Source: Desulfobulbus sp.
GTDB lineage: Bacteria > Desulfobacterota > Desulfobulbia > Desulfobulbales > Desulfobulbaceae
Direction: 5' to 3'
DNA length: 64,000 bases
Assembly: GCF_030824455.1 (NCBI RefSeq)
Contig: NZ_JAVBXR010000033.1
Coordinates: 1-64,000 of the forward strand
In this document: in pieces, positions 1-8,138 of the stretch
How positions within the stretch are numbered: position 1 is the stretch's first letter
Layout: every line of letters starts with the position of its first letter
Notes under the pieces: generated by a model
The model's input: the letters and a program-made list of their open reading frames with translations, nothing else
The model's database searches: none
Told to the model about the DNA's origin: nothing
Translations under genes and position numbers: made by a program

Positions 1-328
1 TTATAATTTCATTTGATATCTTGCTATACAATTTCAAATACACGCAAGATTTCCCTTGTGACAAATCTTTTTCAGAGCTCACCTGAAATAAATTAAGAAG
101 CGCCCTATTTGCAGCGACCATTTGAATGTAGGACGCTCTATATTTTTTTAAAAAAAGTTCCGCCGCCAGATACCGGTCGATATCATCGATCGCAAACCCT
201 TCGAGCTCTTTACATTTTTTGCCAACGTCGCTAACGTCGAGCAAGAGCATTGGCAAACTCGAATGTAGAAAAGCTGCCTGATAGCAAGACTCTGTATTAA
301 GCCCTTTCTGTTGTTCACTACTGTTCAT
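1..328 (-). CDS. PAS-type sensor protein, N-terminal fragment cut by window edge
   Basis: An open frame runs on the minus strand from an ATG at 328 to the left edge without a stop, giving 109 codons of an incomplete protein. It starts MNSSEQQKGL and contains the pattern LPMLLLDVSDVGKKCKELEG, then a run of about 30 charged residues, then NRALLNLFQVSS. This spacing (hydrophobic strand with an acidic 'D-F/V-S-x-V' turn, helix, then N-R/A-x-x-x-L-F) resembles the N-terminal PAS domains found in front of kinase or GGDEF modules in Desulfobacterota. That family call is from memory of the pattern, not from an alignment. The output domain would lie outside the window. It is divergent from rsmI, with about 140 bases between the starts. 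Base composition here is AT-richer than in the genes that follow. Confidence 0.6.
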   Translation of the reverse strand, partial: MNSSEQQKGLNTESCYQAAFLHSSLPMLLLDVSDVGKKCKELEGFAIDDIDRYLAAELFLKKYRASYIQMVAANRALLNLFQVSSEKDLSQGKSCVYLKLYSKISNEII

Positions 329-471
329 ACGTGTTTTTTAAATCCGTTCCGAATATATTCGCCGCACAAAGACAGGCTCACCCCAGTCGTGTCCAAATGT
401 GGTTACAGAATTTTTTAACCAATAAGCACTAACGCACCCTCATTCCCTTCACGCCTAGTCACCAACCTTCC

Positions 472-1374
472 ATGAAAAATCGTCCCGATATAAACTCCGC
501 AACTGATCACTCCGGTCGATTATATGTGGTTGCCACCCCCATCGGCCATTTAGGCGACCTCAGCCTTCGAGCCATCGAAACATTGACGACCGTTGACATT
601 ATTGCCTGCGAAGACACTCGACACACTAAAAATCTCTGCCGACACCTGAACATCACAACCCCGCTCGTCAGTTACTATCGCGAAAAAGAACAGGAGAAAG
701 CTGCACAGTTGCTCACGCTGCTCCAGGAAGGCAAACACATCGCCCTCGTTTCAGACGCCGGCACTCCAGCCATCTCTGATCCTGGCGCCGTGCTGGTCAG
801 CAAGGCCCGTCAGGCCGGCATTGAGATCGTGGCCATAGCCGGTCCTTCCGCCTTAGCCGCTGCATTGTCCGTGGCCGGGCTTTCGCAAACGCCCTTTTTC
901 TTCGGAGGCTTTCCTCCTTCCAACAAAAGCGACCGACGCAAATTCCTGCGTACCCTGGCCCCCTTCCCCTTTACCCTTGTTTTTTACGAATCTCCACATC
1001 GAATCAGCGCCTCTCTCGCTGATCTCGAGTTTTGCCTTGGCGATCGATCCGCCCAACTGTTTCGTGAGCTGACTAAAATTCACGAAGAGTGCATGGAAGG
1101 TTCGCTTTCCGGATTACGTGACCGGGTCAAGAATGGGGTCAAGGGCGAACTGGTGCTGATTGTTCAAGGGGCGACGCCCATTGCCGCCGAACAGCCCGAC
1201 AACCTTGATGAACTTCTGCTGTGGCATCGCGACCAGCTTGGCTCCAGCCTCAAGGACGCTGTCGCCAGTATTGCCGCCGACCTTGACCTTCCGCGCTCCC
1301 AAGTGTACAAACTAGCGCTTTCCGTCTGGCGGGACGCGGATTCCACGGACTCCCCAATCCCACCAATCGATTAA
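472..1374 (+). CDS. rsmI: 16S rRNA (cytidine-1402-2'-O)-methyltransferase RsmI
   Basis: This 300-residue protein is RsmI, which 2'-O-methylates C1402 of 16S rRNA in the decoding centre using S-adenosylmethionine. The N-terminal half shows the tetrapyrrole-methylase fold signatures: LYVVATPIGHLGDLSLRA near residue 17, the ACEDTRHTKNL segment near 45, LVSDAGTPAISDPG near 93, and the cofactor-side GPSALAAALSVAGL near 123. The FFFGGFPP segment is also typical. The length is slightly above the usual 280 or so, because of about 15 extra residues before the first strand. The start at 472 lacks an obvious strong ribosome-binding site, so a later start is possible. The inositol-phosphatase-family gene follows on the same strand after 25 bases. 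Confidence 0.95.
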   Translation: MKNRPDINSATDHSGRLYVVATPIGHLGDLSLRAIETLTTVDIIACEDTRHTKNLCRHLNITTPLVSYYREKEQEKAAQLLTLLQEGKHIALVSDAGTPAISDPGAVLVSKARQAGIEIVAIAGPSALAAALSVAGLSQTPFFFGGFPPSNKSDRRKFLRTLAPFPFTLVFYESPHRISASLADLEFCLGDRSAQLFRELTKIHEECMEGSLSGLRDRVKNGVKGELVLIVQGATPIAAEQPDNLDELLLWHRDQLGSSLKDAVASIAADLDLPRSQVYKLALSVWRDADSTDSPIPPID

Positions 1375-1399
1375 ACCCACCCACCAATTATTATTGCTG

Positions 1400-2215
1400 A
1401 TGCACAGAATATCTCACGCTCTTCATCATTGCACCGACGTCACGCGCGGCCAACTCCTGACAGCAGCCTGCCGTGCGGCCCTAGAAGCCGGCCAACTCAT
1501 CAAAAGCCGTTACACCCAACCTCACGACATCGCCATGAAGGGGGCCATTAATCTTGTCACCGAGACGGATCTCGCCGCCGAGGCCGCGATTTTGGCTTGT
1601 CTGGCGCAGGAAGCTCCTGGGATTCCGGTTATGGCCGAGGAATCGGCAAGCACCCATCAACTGACCGACGCCCACCCGATCTGGATTGTTGATCCCCTGG
1701 ACGGAACCACCAATTTTGCCCACGGATTTCCGCATTTTGCGGTTTCCATCGCCTTGGTCGATCAGGGCCGGCCGCTGGTTGCCGCCATCTATCAGCCGAT
1801 GCTTGACGAGCTTTTCTGCGCAAGCCTGGGGGGAGGCGCATGGCTCAACGATTGCCCCATCAGGGTCACCGAGACCGAGCAACTGATCAACGCTCTGATT
1901 GGCACTGGATTTCCTTACGAAGTAGAGCATACCCTGGCGGACGTCATGCGCCAACTCGCCGCCATGCTGCCCAAGGTCCGAGACATCCGGCGTGCAGGCG
2001 CAGCGGCCCTTGACCTCGCCTATGTGGCCTGCGGACGCCTTGACGGCTTTTATGAAATGAACCTGCAACCCTGGGACACAGCCGCAGGCTGGCTGCTGGT
2101 CGAAGAAGCGGGAGGCCGCCTCAGCGACTTCTCCGGCGCGCCGTTCTCGCCTTTTGTTCCGCAAACGCTGGCCAGCAACGGCAGGCTGCAACAGGCCCTG
2201 TTGCACTTGCTGTGA
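1400..2215 (+). CDS. inositol-1-monophosphatase family protein (SuhB-like)
   Basis: The 271-residue product belongs to the inositol monophosphatase/FIG superfamily, Mg-dependent phosphatases of inositol-1-phosphate and related sugar phosphates. Metal-binding motifs are visible: the MAEESAS region (Glu of site 1) near residue 77, then DPLDGTTNFAHGFPHF near 96-111, and the C-terminal WDTAAGWLLVEEAGG near 222 that supplies the last Asp. I chose ATG 1400; a TTG six bases earlier is in frame but less likely. Substrate cannot be told from the sequence; in some bacteria the homologue SuhB also acts in rRNA antitermination. It overlaps the start of the next gene by four bases (GTGA), which suggests translational coupling with the permease. 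Confidence 0.88.
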   Translation: MHRISHALHHCTDVTRGQLLTAACRAALEAGQLIKSRYTQPHDIAMKGAINLVTETDLAAEAAILACLAQEAPGIPVMAEESASTHQLTDAHPIWIVDPLDGTTNFAHGFPHFAVSIALVDQGRPLVAAIYQPMLDELFCASLGGGAWLNDCPIRVTETEQLINALIGTGFPYEVEHTLADVMRQLAAMLPKVRDIRRAGAAALDLAYVACGRLDGFYEMNLQPWDTAAGWLLVEEAGGRLSDFSGAPFSPFVPQTLASNGRLQQALLHLL

Positions 2216-3150
2216 GATTGCTTGCCAACGGCGCACATCGCGCCCCCTCGCTTGGGTTGCTTCACGGCGCCATGCTGTTGTCGGCCTTTCTCGTCTCCAC
2301 TTCGTTCACTGTGGGCAAGGCCATCACCCCCTTCATGGACCCGGCGGCGCTCACCTTGATCCGCTTTCTGCTGGCCACCTTGCTGTTTGCCCCCTATGTC
2401 CGCCGCACTTTCGGATTGTCTTTTCCAGGCGTTGCTGCGCTGCTGCGTTACAGCCTGATCAGCGCGGCCCTGGTCGGATTTTTCTGGCTGATGTTCCAAT
2501 CGCTGCGAATCACCAATCCGCTCAACACCGGCGTCATCTTTACCACAGTGCCGGGGATATCAGGACTCTACAGCTGGTTCCTGCTTCGGGAGCGACTCGG
2601 CGGTTATCGCATTGCCGCGTTGATCCTGGCTATGGTCGGCGCGTTGTGGGTGATTTTTGAAGGGGATATGGATCGATTGTTGCGGATGCAACTCAACAGC
2701 GGCGACCTGCTCTTTTTTGGCGGCTGCCTGTTGATGGCACTGTATATGCCGCTGGTGAAACTGCTGCACCGAGGCGAGCCCATGGCGGTGATGACCTTGT
2801 GGGTTCTGGTGACCGGCAGCGCCTGGCTGCTGCTTTTAGCGGCCGTCAAATTGCCCAGCGTGCCCTGGACAGCAATCCCCGCCAAGGTCTGGCTCGGCAT
2901 CGCCTACCTTGCCCTGTTCACCACCATTGTCACCTTTTTCATCTCCCAGTGGGCGACCTTGCACCTTGGACCGACGAGGGTCATGGCCTACTCTTACCTC
3001 TACCCGCCGCTGATCGTGTTGATCGAGTGGGTGCTGCATCGCAGCCTCCCCCACTTGGCGAGCCTCGTCGGCATCGTGATCATCCTTCCCGCGATGTTCA
3101 TTGTCCAGCGGGGCAAAACCATCTCATCGCCAACAGTGAACACTCACTAA
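2212..3150 (+). CDS. EamA/DMT-family inner-membrane permease
   Basis: A 312-residue hydrophobic protein with about ten predicted membrane segments arranged as two EamA repeats. The first repeat runs from LGLLHGAMLLSAFLVSTSFT to about residue 145, and the second from LLFFGGCLLMALYMPLVKLL to the C-terminus. The first repeat has the usual TLIRFLLATLLFAP and the second has the TRVMAYSYLYPPLIVLIEW segment, both typical of drug/metabolite transporters. Members export or import amino acids, nucleotide precursors or other metabolites; no substrate can be read from the sequence. It begins with GTG overlapping the stop of the phosphatase gene, and converges with the peptidase gene on the other strand with about 75 bases between them and no clear terminator hairpin. 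Confidence 0.85.
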   Translation: MRLLANGAHRAPSLGLLHGAMLLSAFLVSTSFTVGKAITPFMDPAALTLIRFLLATLLFAPYVRRTFGLSFPGVAALLRYSLISAALVGFFWLMFQSLRITNPLNTGVIFTTVPGISGLYSWFLLRERLGGYRIAALILAMVGALWVIFEGDMDRLLRMQLNSGDLLFFGGCLLMALYMPLVKLLHRGEPMAVMTLWVLVTGSAWLLLLAAVKLPSVPWTAIPAKVWLGIAYLALFTTIVTFFISQWATLHLGPTRVMAYSYLYPPLIVLIEWVLHRSLPHLASLVGIVIILPAMFIVQRGKTISSPTVNTH

Positions 3151-3224
3151 CCGGAAACCGATCCGTTTGGGGCTTGTCCGTCAGACCACCCAGCCTCACG
3201 CGCCCCATTGCACCACACACTCGC

Positions 3225-5000
3225 TCACAACGCAATTTCCGCCAGCATCTGATCAATCAGCTCCAGACCGCCCTGCCAGAACGCGGCGTCGTCAAGATCA
3301 ACGCCAAACGGCTGCAGCAACTCGTAGGGCGAACCATTGCCGCCGGCGCGCAACAAGCCGAGGTAGCGCTCAACAAAGGCCTCACCCTCCGCCTGGTAAC
3401 GGGCATAGAGCGCCAACACCAGCAGCTCGCCAAACGCGTAGGAATACACATACCCCGGCGTGCCAAGGAAATGGGAGATGTAGGCCCACCAAACGGCATA
3501 GTCGTCGCGCAGGGTCACCGAATCGCCAAACATCGGCTGCTGGGTCTCCATCCACAGGGCCGACAGACGCTCCGCCGACAATTCGCCGTGTTGCCGCCGC
3601 TGGTTGTGCATCGCCGCCTCGAACCGATTCATCGCCACCTGGCGAAACACGGTGGCAAAAACGGATTCCAGCTTTTGACAGATAAAGGCCCGCCGGGCCT
3701 GCGGCGTGTTCAAAAGCTGCATCTGGGCCTTGAACACCAGCAGTTCGGCGAAAACTGAAGCTGTCTCGGCCAGCACCAAGGGCGTGTCGCTGTTGTAGAA
3801 CCCCTGCCCTGCCGCCAGCACCTGATGCACGCCGTGACCCAACTCGTGGGCCACGGTGGACACGTCGCGCATGTTGCCGGTGTAGTTCACCAGGATATAT
3901 GGGTTTGCCTCGGGAACACAGGGGTGGGCAAAGGCCCCGCCCCGCTTGCCTTGCAGAATCGGGGCGTGGATCCAGTTTTCGGTGAAAAACCGCTCCGCGA
4001 TCTCGGCCATTTGCGGAGAAAAACCGGCAAAGGCGTCAAGCACGATCCACCGGCATTGCTCCCAGGGAACCGGAGCCTCATCGCCTCCGGTCACAGGCGC
4101 GTAGCGATCATAATCAAACAGCTCGTCATAGCCAAGCAGCTGTTTTTTCAGGATGTAATAGCGATGAACCAGGTCGTTGCGGGAGGTGACCGCCGCAACC
4201 AGGGTTTCGACGGTCTGGTCGCGTAACTCGTTGGCCAGGTTGATGGCGCTGTCCCAGGACGGATAGCGGCGCAACCGGTCGTCAATCATCTTTTCCGCCG
4301 CCAGAGTGTTGAAAATGTGGGTAAGGATGTGCAAATTGTCCCGCAACCCGGCGGTCAGTTCAGCAGCCCCGTTGCGCCGGACCTCCCTCTCCGGGTGGTG
4401 AAGATCGCTCAACACCTCTTCCTCGGTCCGTTGACCGGCGCCAAAGCGCATCTGCCCCAGCAGTTTTTCAAACAACAGGTTCCAGGCGCTCCGCCCCACC
4501 GGCCGAAGATCCTGTAACAACTCTTCTTCCTTGGCGCTCAGCTGATGCGGCGCAAACTGCCGCAGGGTCTGCAGATAATGGCGATAGCGATGCAACTCCG
4601 GTTGCTGCAGACGCCGCATGGCCGTTGCCTCGTCAAGCTGGTTCCATTCGAGACGGAAAAAGACAGTCAGCCTGCCGACCGCAGCTTCAAGCTCCTCCAC
4701 CTGCTGGAGCAGGGCCGACCCGCCGGCATCTCCGGTTTGGGTGATGAAATGGAGAAAGGCAAAAGCGCCCAGTCGCGCCAGCAGAGTGTCCAGGGATTCC
4801 AGGCGCTCAACCGTCTGGTTGATTGCCCCAGCGTCCAGCTCCGCCACCCGGCCCGCAAACTCGGCGGCCAACTGCTCGGCCAGGCGCCGGCAGCGCTGCA
4901 TGTCCTGCTGAATCTCCGGCGCATCCGCAGCCGGGTAAAGCGCGCGCAGATCCCACAGAACTGCGGTTGTGCCCAGGTCTTGATTGATGTCTGTTGTCAT
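3225..5000 (-). CDS. M3-family oligoendopeptidase (PepF-like)
   Basis: This 591-residue protein is a zinc metallopeptidase of family M3, closest in organisation to oligoendopeptidase F, which degrades short peptides in the cytoplasm. The zinc site is plain: VAHELGHGVHQ (HExxH type, near residue 388) followed by ETASVFAELLV about 25 residues later, which supplies the third ligand Glu. The C-terminal half also has the conserved VYSYAFGELLVLALYARY segment near 530. There is no signal peptide. It stands alone: the neighbour downstream is convergent and the neighbour upstream (thioesterase) is on the same strand but separated by about 190 bases. ATG 5000 gives a length normal for the family. Confidence 0.9.
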   Translation of the reverse strand: MTTDINQDLGTTAVLWDLRALYPAADAPEIQQDMQRCRRLAEQLAAEFAGRVAELDAGAINQTVERLESLDTLLARLGAFAFLHFITQTGDAGGSALLQQVEELEAAVGRLTVFFRLEWNQLDEATAMRRLQQPELHRYRHYLQTLRQFAPHQLSAKEEELLQDLRPVGRSAWNLLFEKLLGQMRFGAGQRTEEEVLSDLHHPEREVRRNGAAELTAGLRDNLHILTHIFNTLAAEKMIDDRLRRYPSWDSAINLANELRDQTVETLVAAVTSRNDLVHRYYILKKQLLGYDELFDYDRYAPVTGGDEAPVPWEQCRWIVLDAFAGFSPQMAEIAERFFTENWIHAPILQGKRGGAFAHPCVPEANPYILVNYTGNMRDVSTVAHELGHGVHQVLAAGQGFYNSDTPLVLAETASVFAELLVFKAQMQLLNTPQARRAFICQKLESVFATVFRQVAMNRFEAAMHNQRRQHGELSAERLSALWMETQQPMFGDSVTLRDDYAVWWAYISHFLGTPGYVYSYAFGELLVLALYARYQAEGEAFVERYLGLLRAGGNGSPYELLQPFGVDLDDAAFWQGGLELIDQMLAEIAL

Positions 5001-5188
5001 GGTTCCGGTTGCTCTTCAGTGAAAGGATGAAAGGCGAGTCTGGCCCGCACAGGAAACAGAGCGGGCAACGGTTGGGTGAAAAAGATCGTTTTCAGGAGGA
5101 TCGTTGATCGTGAACCAGAGCCTTGCCAACGGGGTCGGTGTTGACTGGCCCATGGGAATGGGCCTAGAGGCCCGGCCCCTGCTCCAAC

Positions 5189-5595
5189 TCAGACAAAGGT
5201 TTCGCGCTTAAGATAGACCGTGGCCTGACTTTTGGCGACCAGCTGTTGACTATTTTTTCGGTAACCACGATATCGTACAAGGCGGTGGCCCCGCCAAGAC
5301 GCACCTCTGTTGCTTCAGCGACAAGATGATCGCCGAGTGCCGTGGCCCGAAGAAAGTTGACCGCAACATTGAGGGCCAGCGCGGTTTGACCGTGCGAGTT
5401 GCTGGCTGCGGCAAAGGCGATGTCGCCCAGGCTGAACACCAACCCGCCATGGCCCATGCCGTGGAAGCTGAGCATCGATTCGCTGACCACCAGCGACACC
5501 CGGCTGTAGCCCGGCTCAATGGTTTCAATGGTCGCACCCAGCCAGTTGGCATAGGGATCTTTTCGAATGTGGGAAGCAATCTCAGGGTTGATCAT
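5189..5595 (-). pseudogene. PaaI-like hotdog thioesterase, apparent one-base frameshift
   Basis: From ATG 5595 the frame encodes a small hotdog-fold acyl-CoA thioesterase of the PaaI/YdiI type. It shows HGMGHGGLVFSLGDIAFAAASN, the family helix with the active-site region, then ALNVAVNFLRATALGD. After ...YDIVVTEK the continuing frame reads an atypical tail rich in Pro, Arg and Ser that runs to 5164. If one A is added to the six-A run (plus-strand T run at 5253-5258), the frame becomes EKNSQQLVAKSQATVYLKRE and ends ETFV at a TGA at 5191-5189, a textbook family ending of about 135 residues. So either the gene is broken by a single deletion, the assembly lost one base in the homopolymer, or the locus uses slippage. 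Confidence 0.75.
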
Positions 5596-5872
5596 AGCGC
5601 GAATTTGGGATGGGGCAGGTTGGTTGCGCAGGCTCAATGCGCAGCCCGAACGGCGTGGAACACAATCCGGGAAAATGCATGCCCCCGCGAAATTGACCCC
5701 GATTACATTTTGGCTTCTCCGGGCACGTCGGTGGGCCATGAGGCGACCACGGTGAAAATAGCCCAGCCGATGCATTGAATCGGCTGGCGCTGGCCATAAT
5801 TTTGGAATTCAGAAGGCTTCTTAAAAATAGAACTGGGCGGGCACTCAGCGGTGCCCGCCGCAATCAAAAACT

Positions 5873-6400
5873 TCAATAATTTGCATCCGCAAACGCCAAC
5901 CAGCCGCCGGCGCCGATCAGTTTTTTGTCAAAAGCATTCAAGCTGAAAGCGCACTCCACCGTGGCGTCGCCGCTGGTTGCGGTCAATTTCTCCGCCGCCA
6001 GATCAACCGCCACCGTCACCTGCCCCTTGAGGGCAAAAAGGCGGTCCAAATCAGCCTTGCTCAACTCCACGGCCAGGATGCCGCAGTTGAACATATTCTG
6101 GCGGAAGATGCGGGCAAAGCTCTCGCCAATAACCACGTTGATGTCGTTGACCTCAAGCGCCCAGACCGCGTGCTCGCGGGAAGAGCCGCAGCCGAAGTTG
6201 GAGCGAGTGATCAGCACCTGAGCCGCCTGCATCACCGCAGAGTGCGGATCAAACTGCTGGCCCTCCAAATGCAGGTCCTCCAGCAGGTGCGGCGCAAGGG
6301 CCTTCTTGGTGATCTCCGTCAGATACTTGGCGGGAATAATCTCGTCGGTGTTGATGTCGTTTCTATCGATAAAGGCCGCAGGGCCGCCAAACTGTTTCAT
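5873..6400 (-). CDS. leuD: 3-isopropylmalate dehydratase small subunit
   Basis: The 175-residue product is the small (swivel-domain) subunit of isopropylmalate isomerase, which with LeuC converts 2- to 3-isopropylmalate in leucine synthesis. The N-terminal DRNDINTDEIIPAKYLTE and the substrate-binding NFGCGSSREHAVWAL near residue 72 are diagnostic, as is VIGESFARIFRQNMFNCG near 93. It lies about 160 bases downstream of leuC on the same strand, and the gap holds a palindromic repeat. leuA and leuB are not in the window. Archaeal-type homoaconitases share this architecture, so a related hydro-lyase cannot be excluded, but leucine synthesis is the likeliest role. Confidence 0.9.
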   Translation of the reverse strand: MKQFGGPAAFIDRNDINTDEIIPAKYLTEITKKALAPHLLEDLHLEGQQFDPHSAVMQAAQVLITRSNFGCGSSREHAVWALEVNDINVVIGESFARIFRQNMFNCGILAVELSKADLDRLFALKGQVTVAVDLAAEKLTATSGDATVECAFSLNAFDKKLIGAGGWLAFADANY

Positions 6401-6460
6401 AGCAATTCCTTTTTCGGGTTCAAGTCAGGGCATGTTGTTCTGGGAAGACGTCGGTTTGGT

Positions 6461-6524
6461 CATTTCGAGGAGCGCAGTAACGAGAAATCTCAACCCGGAT
6501 GGAAATTTCTCGCTGTGCTCGAAA
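6461..6524. repeat. REP-like palindromic element between leuC and leuD
   Basis: An imperfect inverted repeat fills the leuC-leuD gap. The left arm begins TTTCGAGGAGCGCAGTAACG and ends GAGAAAT; the right arm reads ATTTCTCGCTGTGCTCGAAA. The right arm, reverse-complemented, matches the left except for a bulge of about six bases, with a loop of about 16 bases. The 'catttcgagg...cgagaaatct' wording is like small dispersed palindromic repeats I know from several anaerobic bacteria. On the transcript it would form a long hairpin between the two cistrons. Confidence 0.65.
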
Positions 6525-6563
6525 GGGCCGCCTGGAAACACTTGCCAGGCTAAACGTGCTGTC

Positions 6564-7850
6564 TTAATTCAGAAAACGGCGAGGATCAGTGATCTCGCCG
6601 GTGACCGCGGCCGCGGCGGCGCTGGCCGGACTCATCAGGTGGACCATGCCGCCCTTGCCCATGCGGCCGTTGAAATTACGGTTGGTGGTCGAGGCGCAGA
6701 CCTCGCCGTCCGCCAGCACGCCGCTGCTCATGCCCAGACAGGCCCCGCAGGTCGGGTTGAGCACGCAGAAGCCGCTATCCATAAAGATTTTGATCAGCCC
6801 TTCTTCCAGCGCCTGCGAATAGATGGCCGGAGTGGCCGGTACCAGGATGCCGCGCACCGATGCTGCGATGGTCTTGCCCTTGATAATGGCGGCGGCCTCG
6901 CGGATGTCCTCGATGCGGCCGTTGGTGCAGGAACCGATATACACCTGATCCACCTTGGAGCCTTCCAGCTCGCTAACGTCCTTGACGTTGTCTGGCTTAA
7001 AACCAAAGGTGACCTGCGGCGCCAGGGTGCTGACGTCAAGGGTCAAAACGCGCTCGTAGTGGGCGTCGGCGTCGGAACGCCAGCAGGCAAAAGATTCTGA
7101 GGCGGCCTCCGGGCTGGCGTACTCGTCCTTGATAAAGGGCCAGAGGTACTGGGCGGTGGTCAGATCCGGCTGACAGACGCCGGAGGTGGCGCCGGCCTCG
7201 ACCGCCATGTTGCACAGGGTCATCCGCGAGGACATGTTCATGGCGTCGATCACCGGCCCGCAAAATTCGATCACCATGTCAGTGCCGCCGTTGACGGTCA
7301 GCTGCTTGATAATATTAAGGATGATGTCCTTGGCCACCACACCCTTGGGCAGGGCGCCAACCGCCTCAATCTTCAAGGATTTTGGGGCGCGGAAGGCGCA
7401 CACCCCTTTGAGGATGCCCACTTCCAGGTCGGTGGTGCCGACGCCGGCGGCAAAGGCGCCAAAGGCCCCGTGGGTGCAGGTGTGCGAATCGCCCATGATC
7501 ACGGTGTTGCCCGGCCGAATGAATCCCTTTTCCGGAAAGAGCGCATGGCAGACGCCGTTGCGGCCGATGTCAAAAAAATCCTTGATGTTGTGCCGCCGCG
7601 CCCAGTCGCGCATGATCTTGGCCTGGGCGGCGGTCTTGGAGTCCTTGGGCGGGGTCACGTGGTCAATCACCGCCTTGATTCGGGAGGGATCGCAGACCCG
7701 GTCCATGCCCTTTTCCATGAGGTCCATGATGGCAATGGGCGTGGTGATTTCGTGGCACATGATGACGTCGATATCAAGCACCATGTTGCCCGATGTCGGG
7801 GTGTCCCGCAGGTGGGCGGCAAAGATTTTTTCAGTGATGGTCTGTCCCAT
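6564..7850 (-). CDS. leuC: 3-isopropylmalate dehydratase large subunit
   Basis: This 428-residue protein is the aconitase-type large subunit that carries the [4Fe-4S] cluster for isopropylmalate isomerisation. Cluster ligands are visible in YIGSCTNGRIEDI (residues about 300-312) and NPTCGACLGMSSG near 360; the GDSHTCTHGAFGAFAAGVGT segment near 120 is also typical. An in-frame GTG lies further upstream at about 7910, but its extra 20 residues (CRCLPVFPLF...) look non-coding, so I chose ATG 7850, which gives MGQTITEKIF, the family's normal start. A promoter-like sequence lies about 95 bases upstream. It heads a probable leuC-leuD transcript. Confidence 0.92.
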   Translation of the reverse strand: MGQTITEKIFAAHLRDTPTSGNMVLDIDVIMCHEITTPIAIMDLMEKGMDRVCDPSRIKAVIDHVTPPKDSKTAAQAKIMRDWARRHNIKDFFDIGRNGVCHALFPEKGFIRPGNTVIMGDSHTCTHGAFGAFAAGVGTTDLEVGILKGVCAFRAPKSLKIEAVGALPKGVVAKDIILNIIKQLTVNGGTDMVIEFCGPVIDAMNMSSRMTLCNMAVEAGATSGVCQPDLTTAQYLWPFIKDEYASPEAASESFACWRSDADAHYERVLTLDVSTLAPQVTFGFKPDNVKDVSELEGSKVDQVYIGSCTNGRIEDIREAAAIIKGKTIAASVRGILVPATPAIYSQALEEGLIKIFMDSGFCVLNPTCGACLGMSSGVLADGEVCASTTNRNFNGRMGKGGMVHLMSPASAAAAAVTGEITDPRRFLN

Positions 7851-7942
7851 TGAGCAACTCCAGAGTGGGTGGAAACAAAAAAGAGGAAAAACGGGCAAGC
7901 AACGGCACACGGCGACTTGCCGGTTCTGGCGATGAAATCGAT

Positions 7943-7971
7943 TTATTACACCTGCCGGCCAGGTTCGTCAA
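7943..7971 (-). promoter_or_regulatory. putative leuC promoter with palindromic operator in the spacer
   Basis: On the minus strand TTGACG (7971-7966) and TAATAA (7948-7943) are 17 bases apart. The spacer contains a perfect inverted repeat ACCTG-N5-CAGGT (7950-7964), so a regulator bound there would cover the promoter. It sits about 95 bases upstream of the leuC start. The -35 box is close to consensus; the -10 box is weak. Confidence 0.4.
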
Positions 7972-8035
7972 TTTTTTTGAGGAATCGCCACGCCGGGCGG
8001 CTGGAGGCGGCGGCCACCGGCAGGCGTGGAACAAC

Positions 8036-8064
8036 TGTACTTTATCAAATCGATTGCTTATACT
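8036..8064 (+). promoter_or_regulatory. putative promoter of the peptide-binding-protein gene
   Basis: TGTACT at 8036-8041 and TATACT at 8059-8064 are separated by 17 bases, about 75 bases before the start of the substrate-binding-protein gene. The -10 box is good and the -35 box poor. It is divergent from the putative leuC promoter about 65 bases away. Confidence 0.35.
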
Positions 8065-8138
8065 GCCGTGGTTTTCCCCGGCCGCGCGACGTGGCCGGCC
8101 GCACTGTCCTTGATCTTCCACACTCAAAGAGCGAAACC

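Noticed and set aside
850-1083. Open frame on the minus strand inside rsmI
   Set aside because: It lies entirely over a well-supported gene, has no ribosome-binding site and its composition is that of a shadow frame.
1481-2236. 251-residue frame antisense to the inositol phosphatase gene
   Set aside because: Long only because the opposite gene is GC-rich; no family pattern, no start signal.
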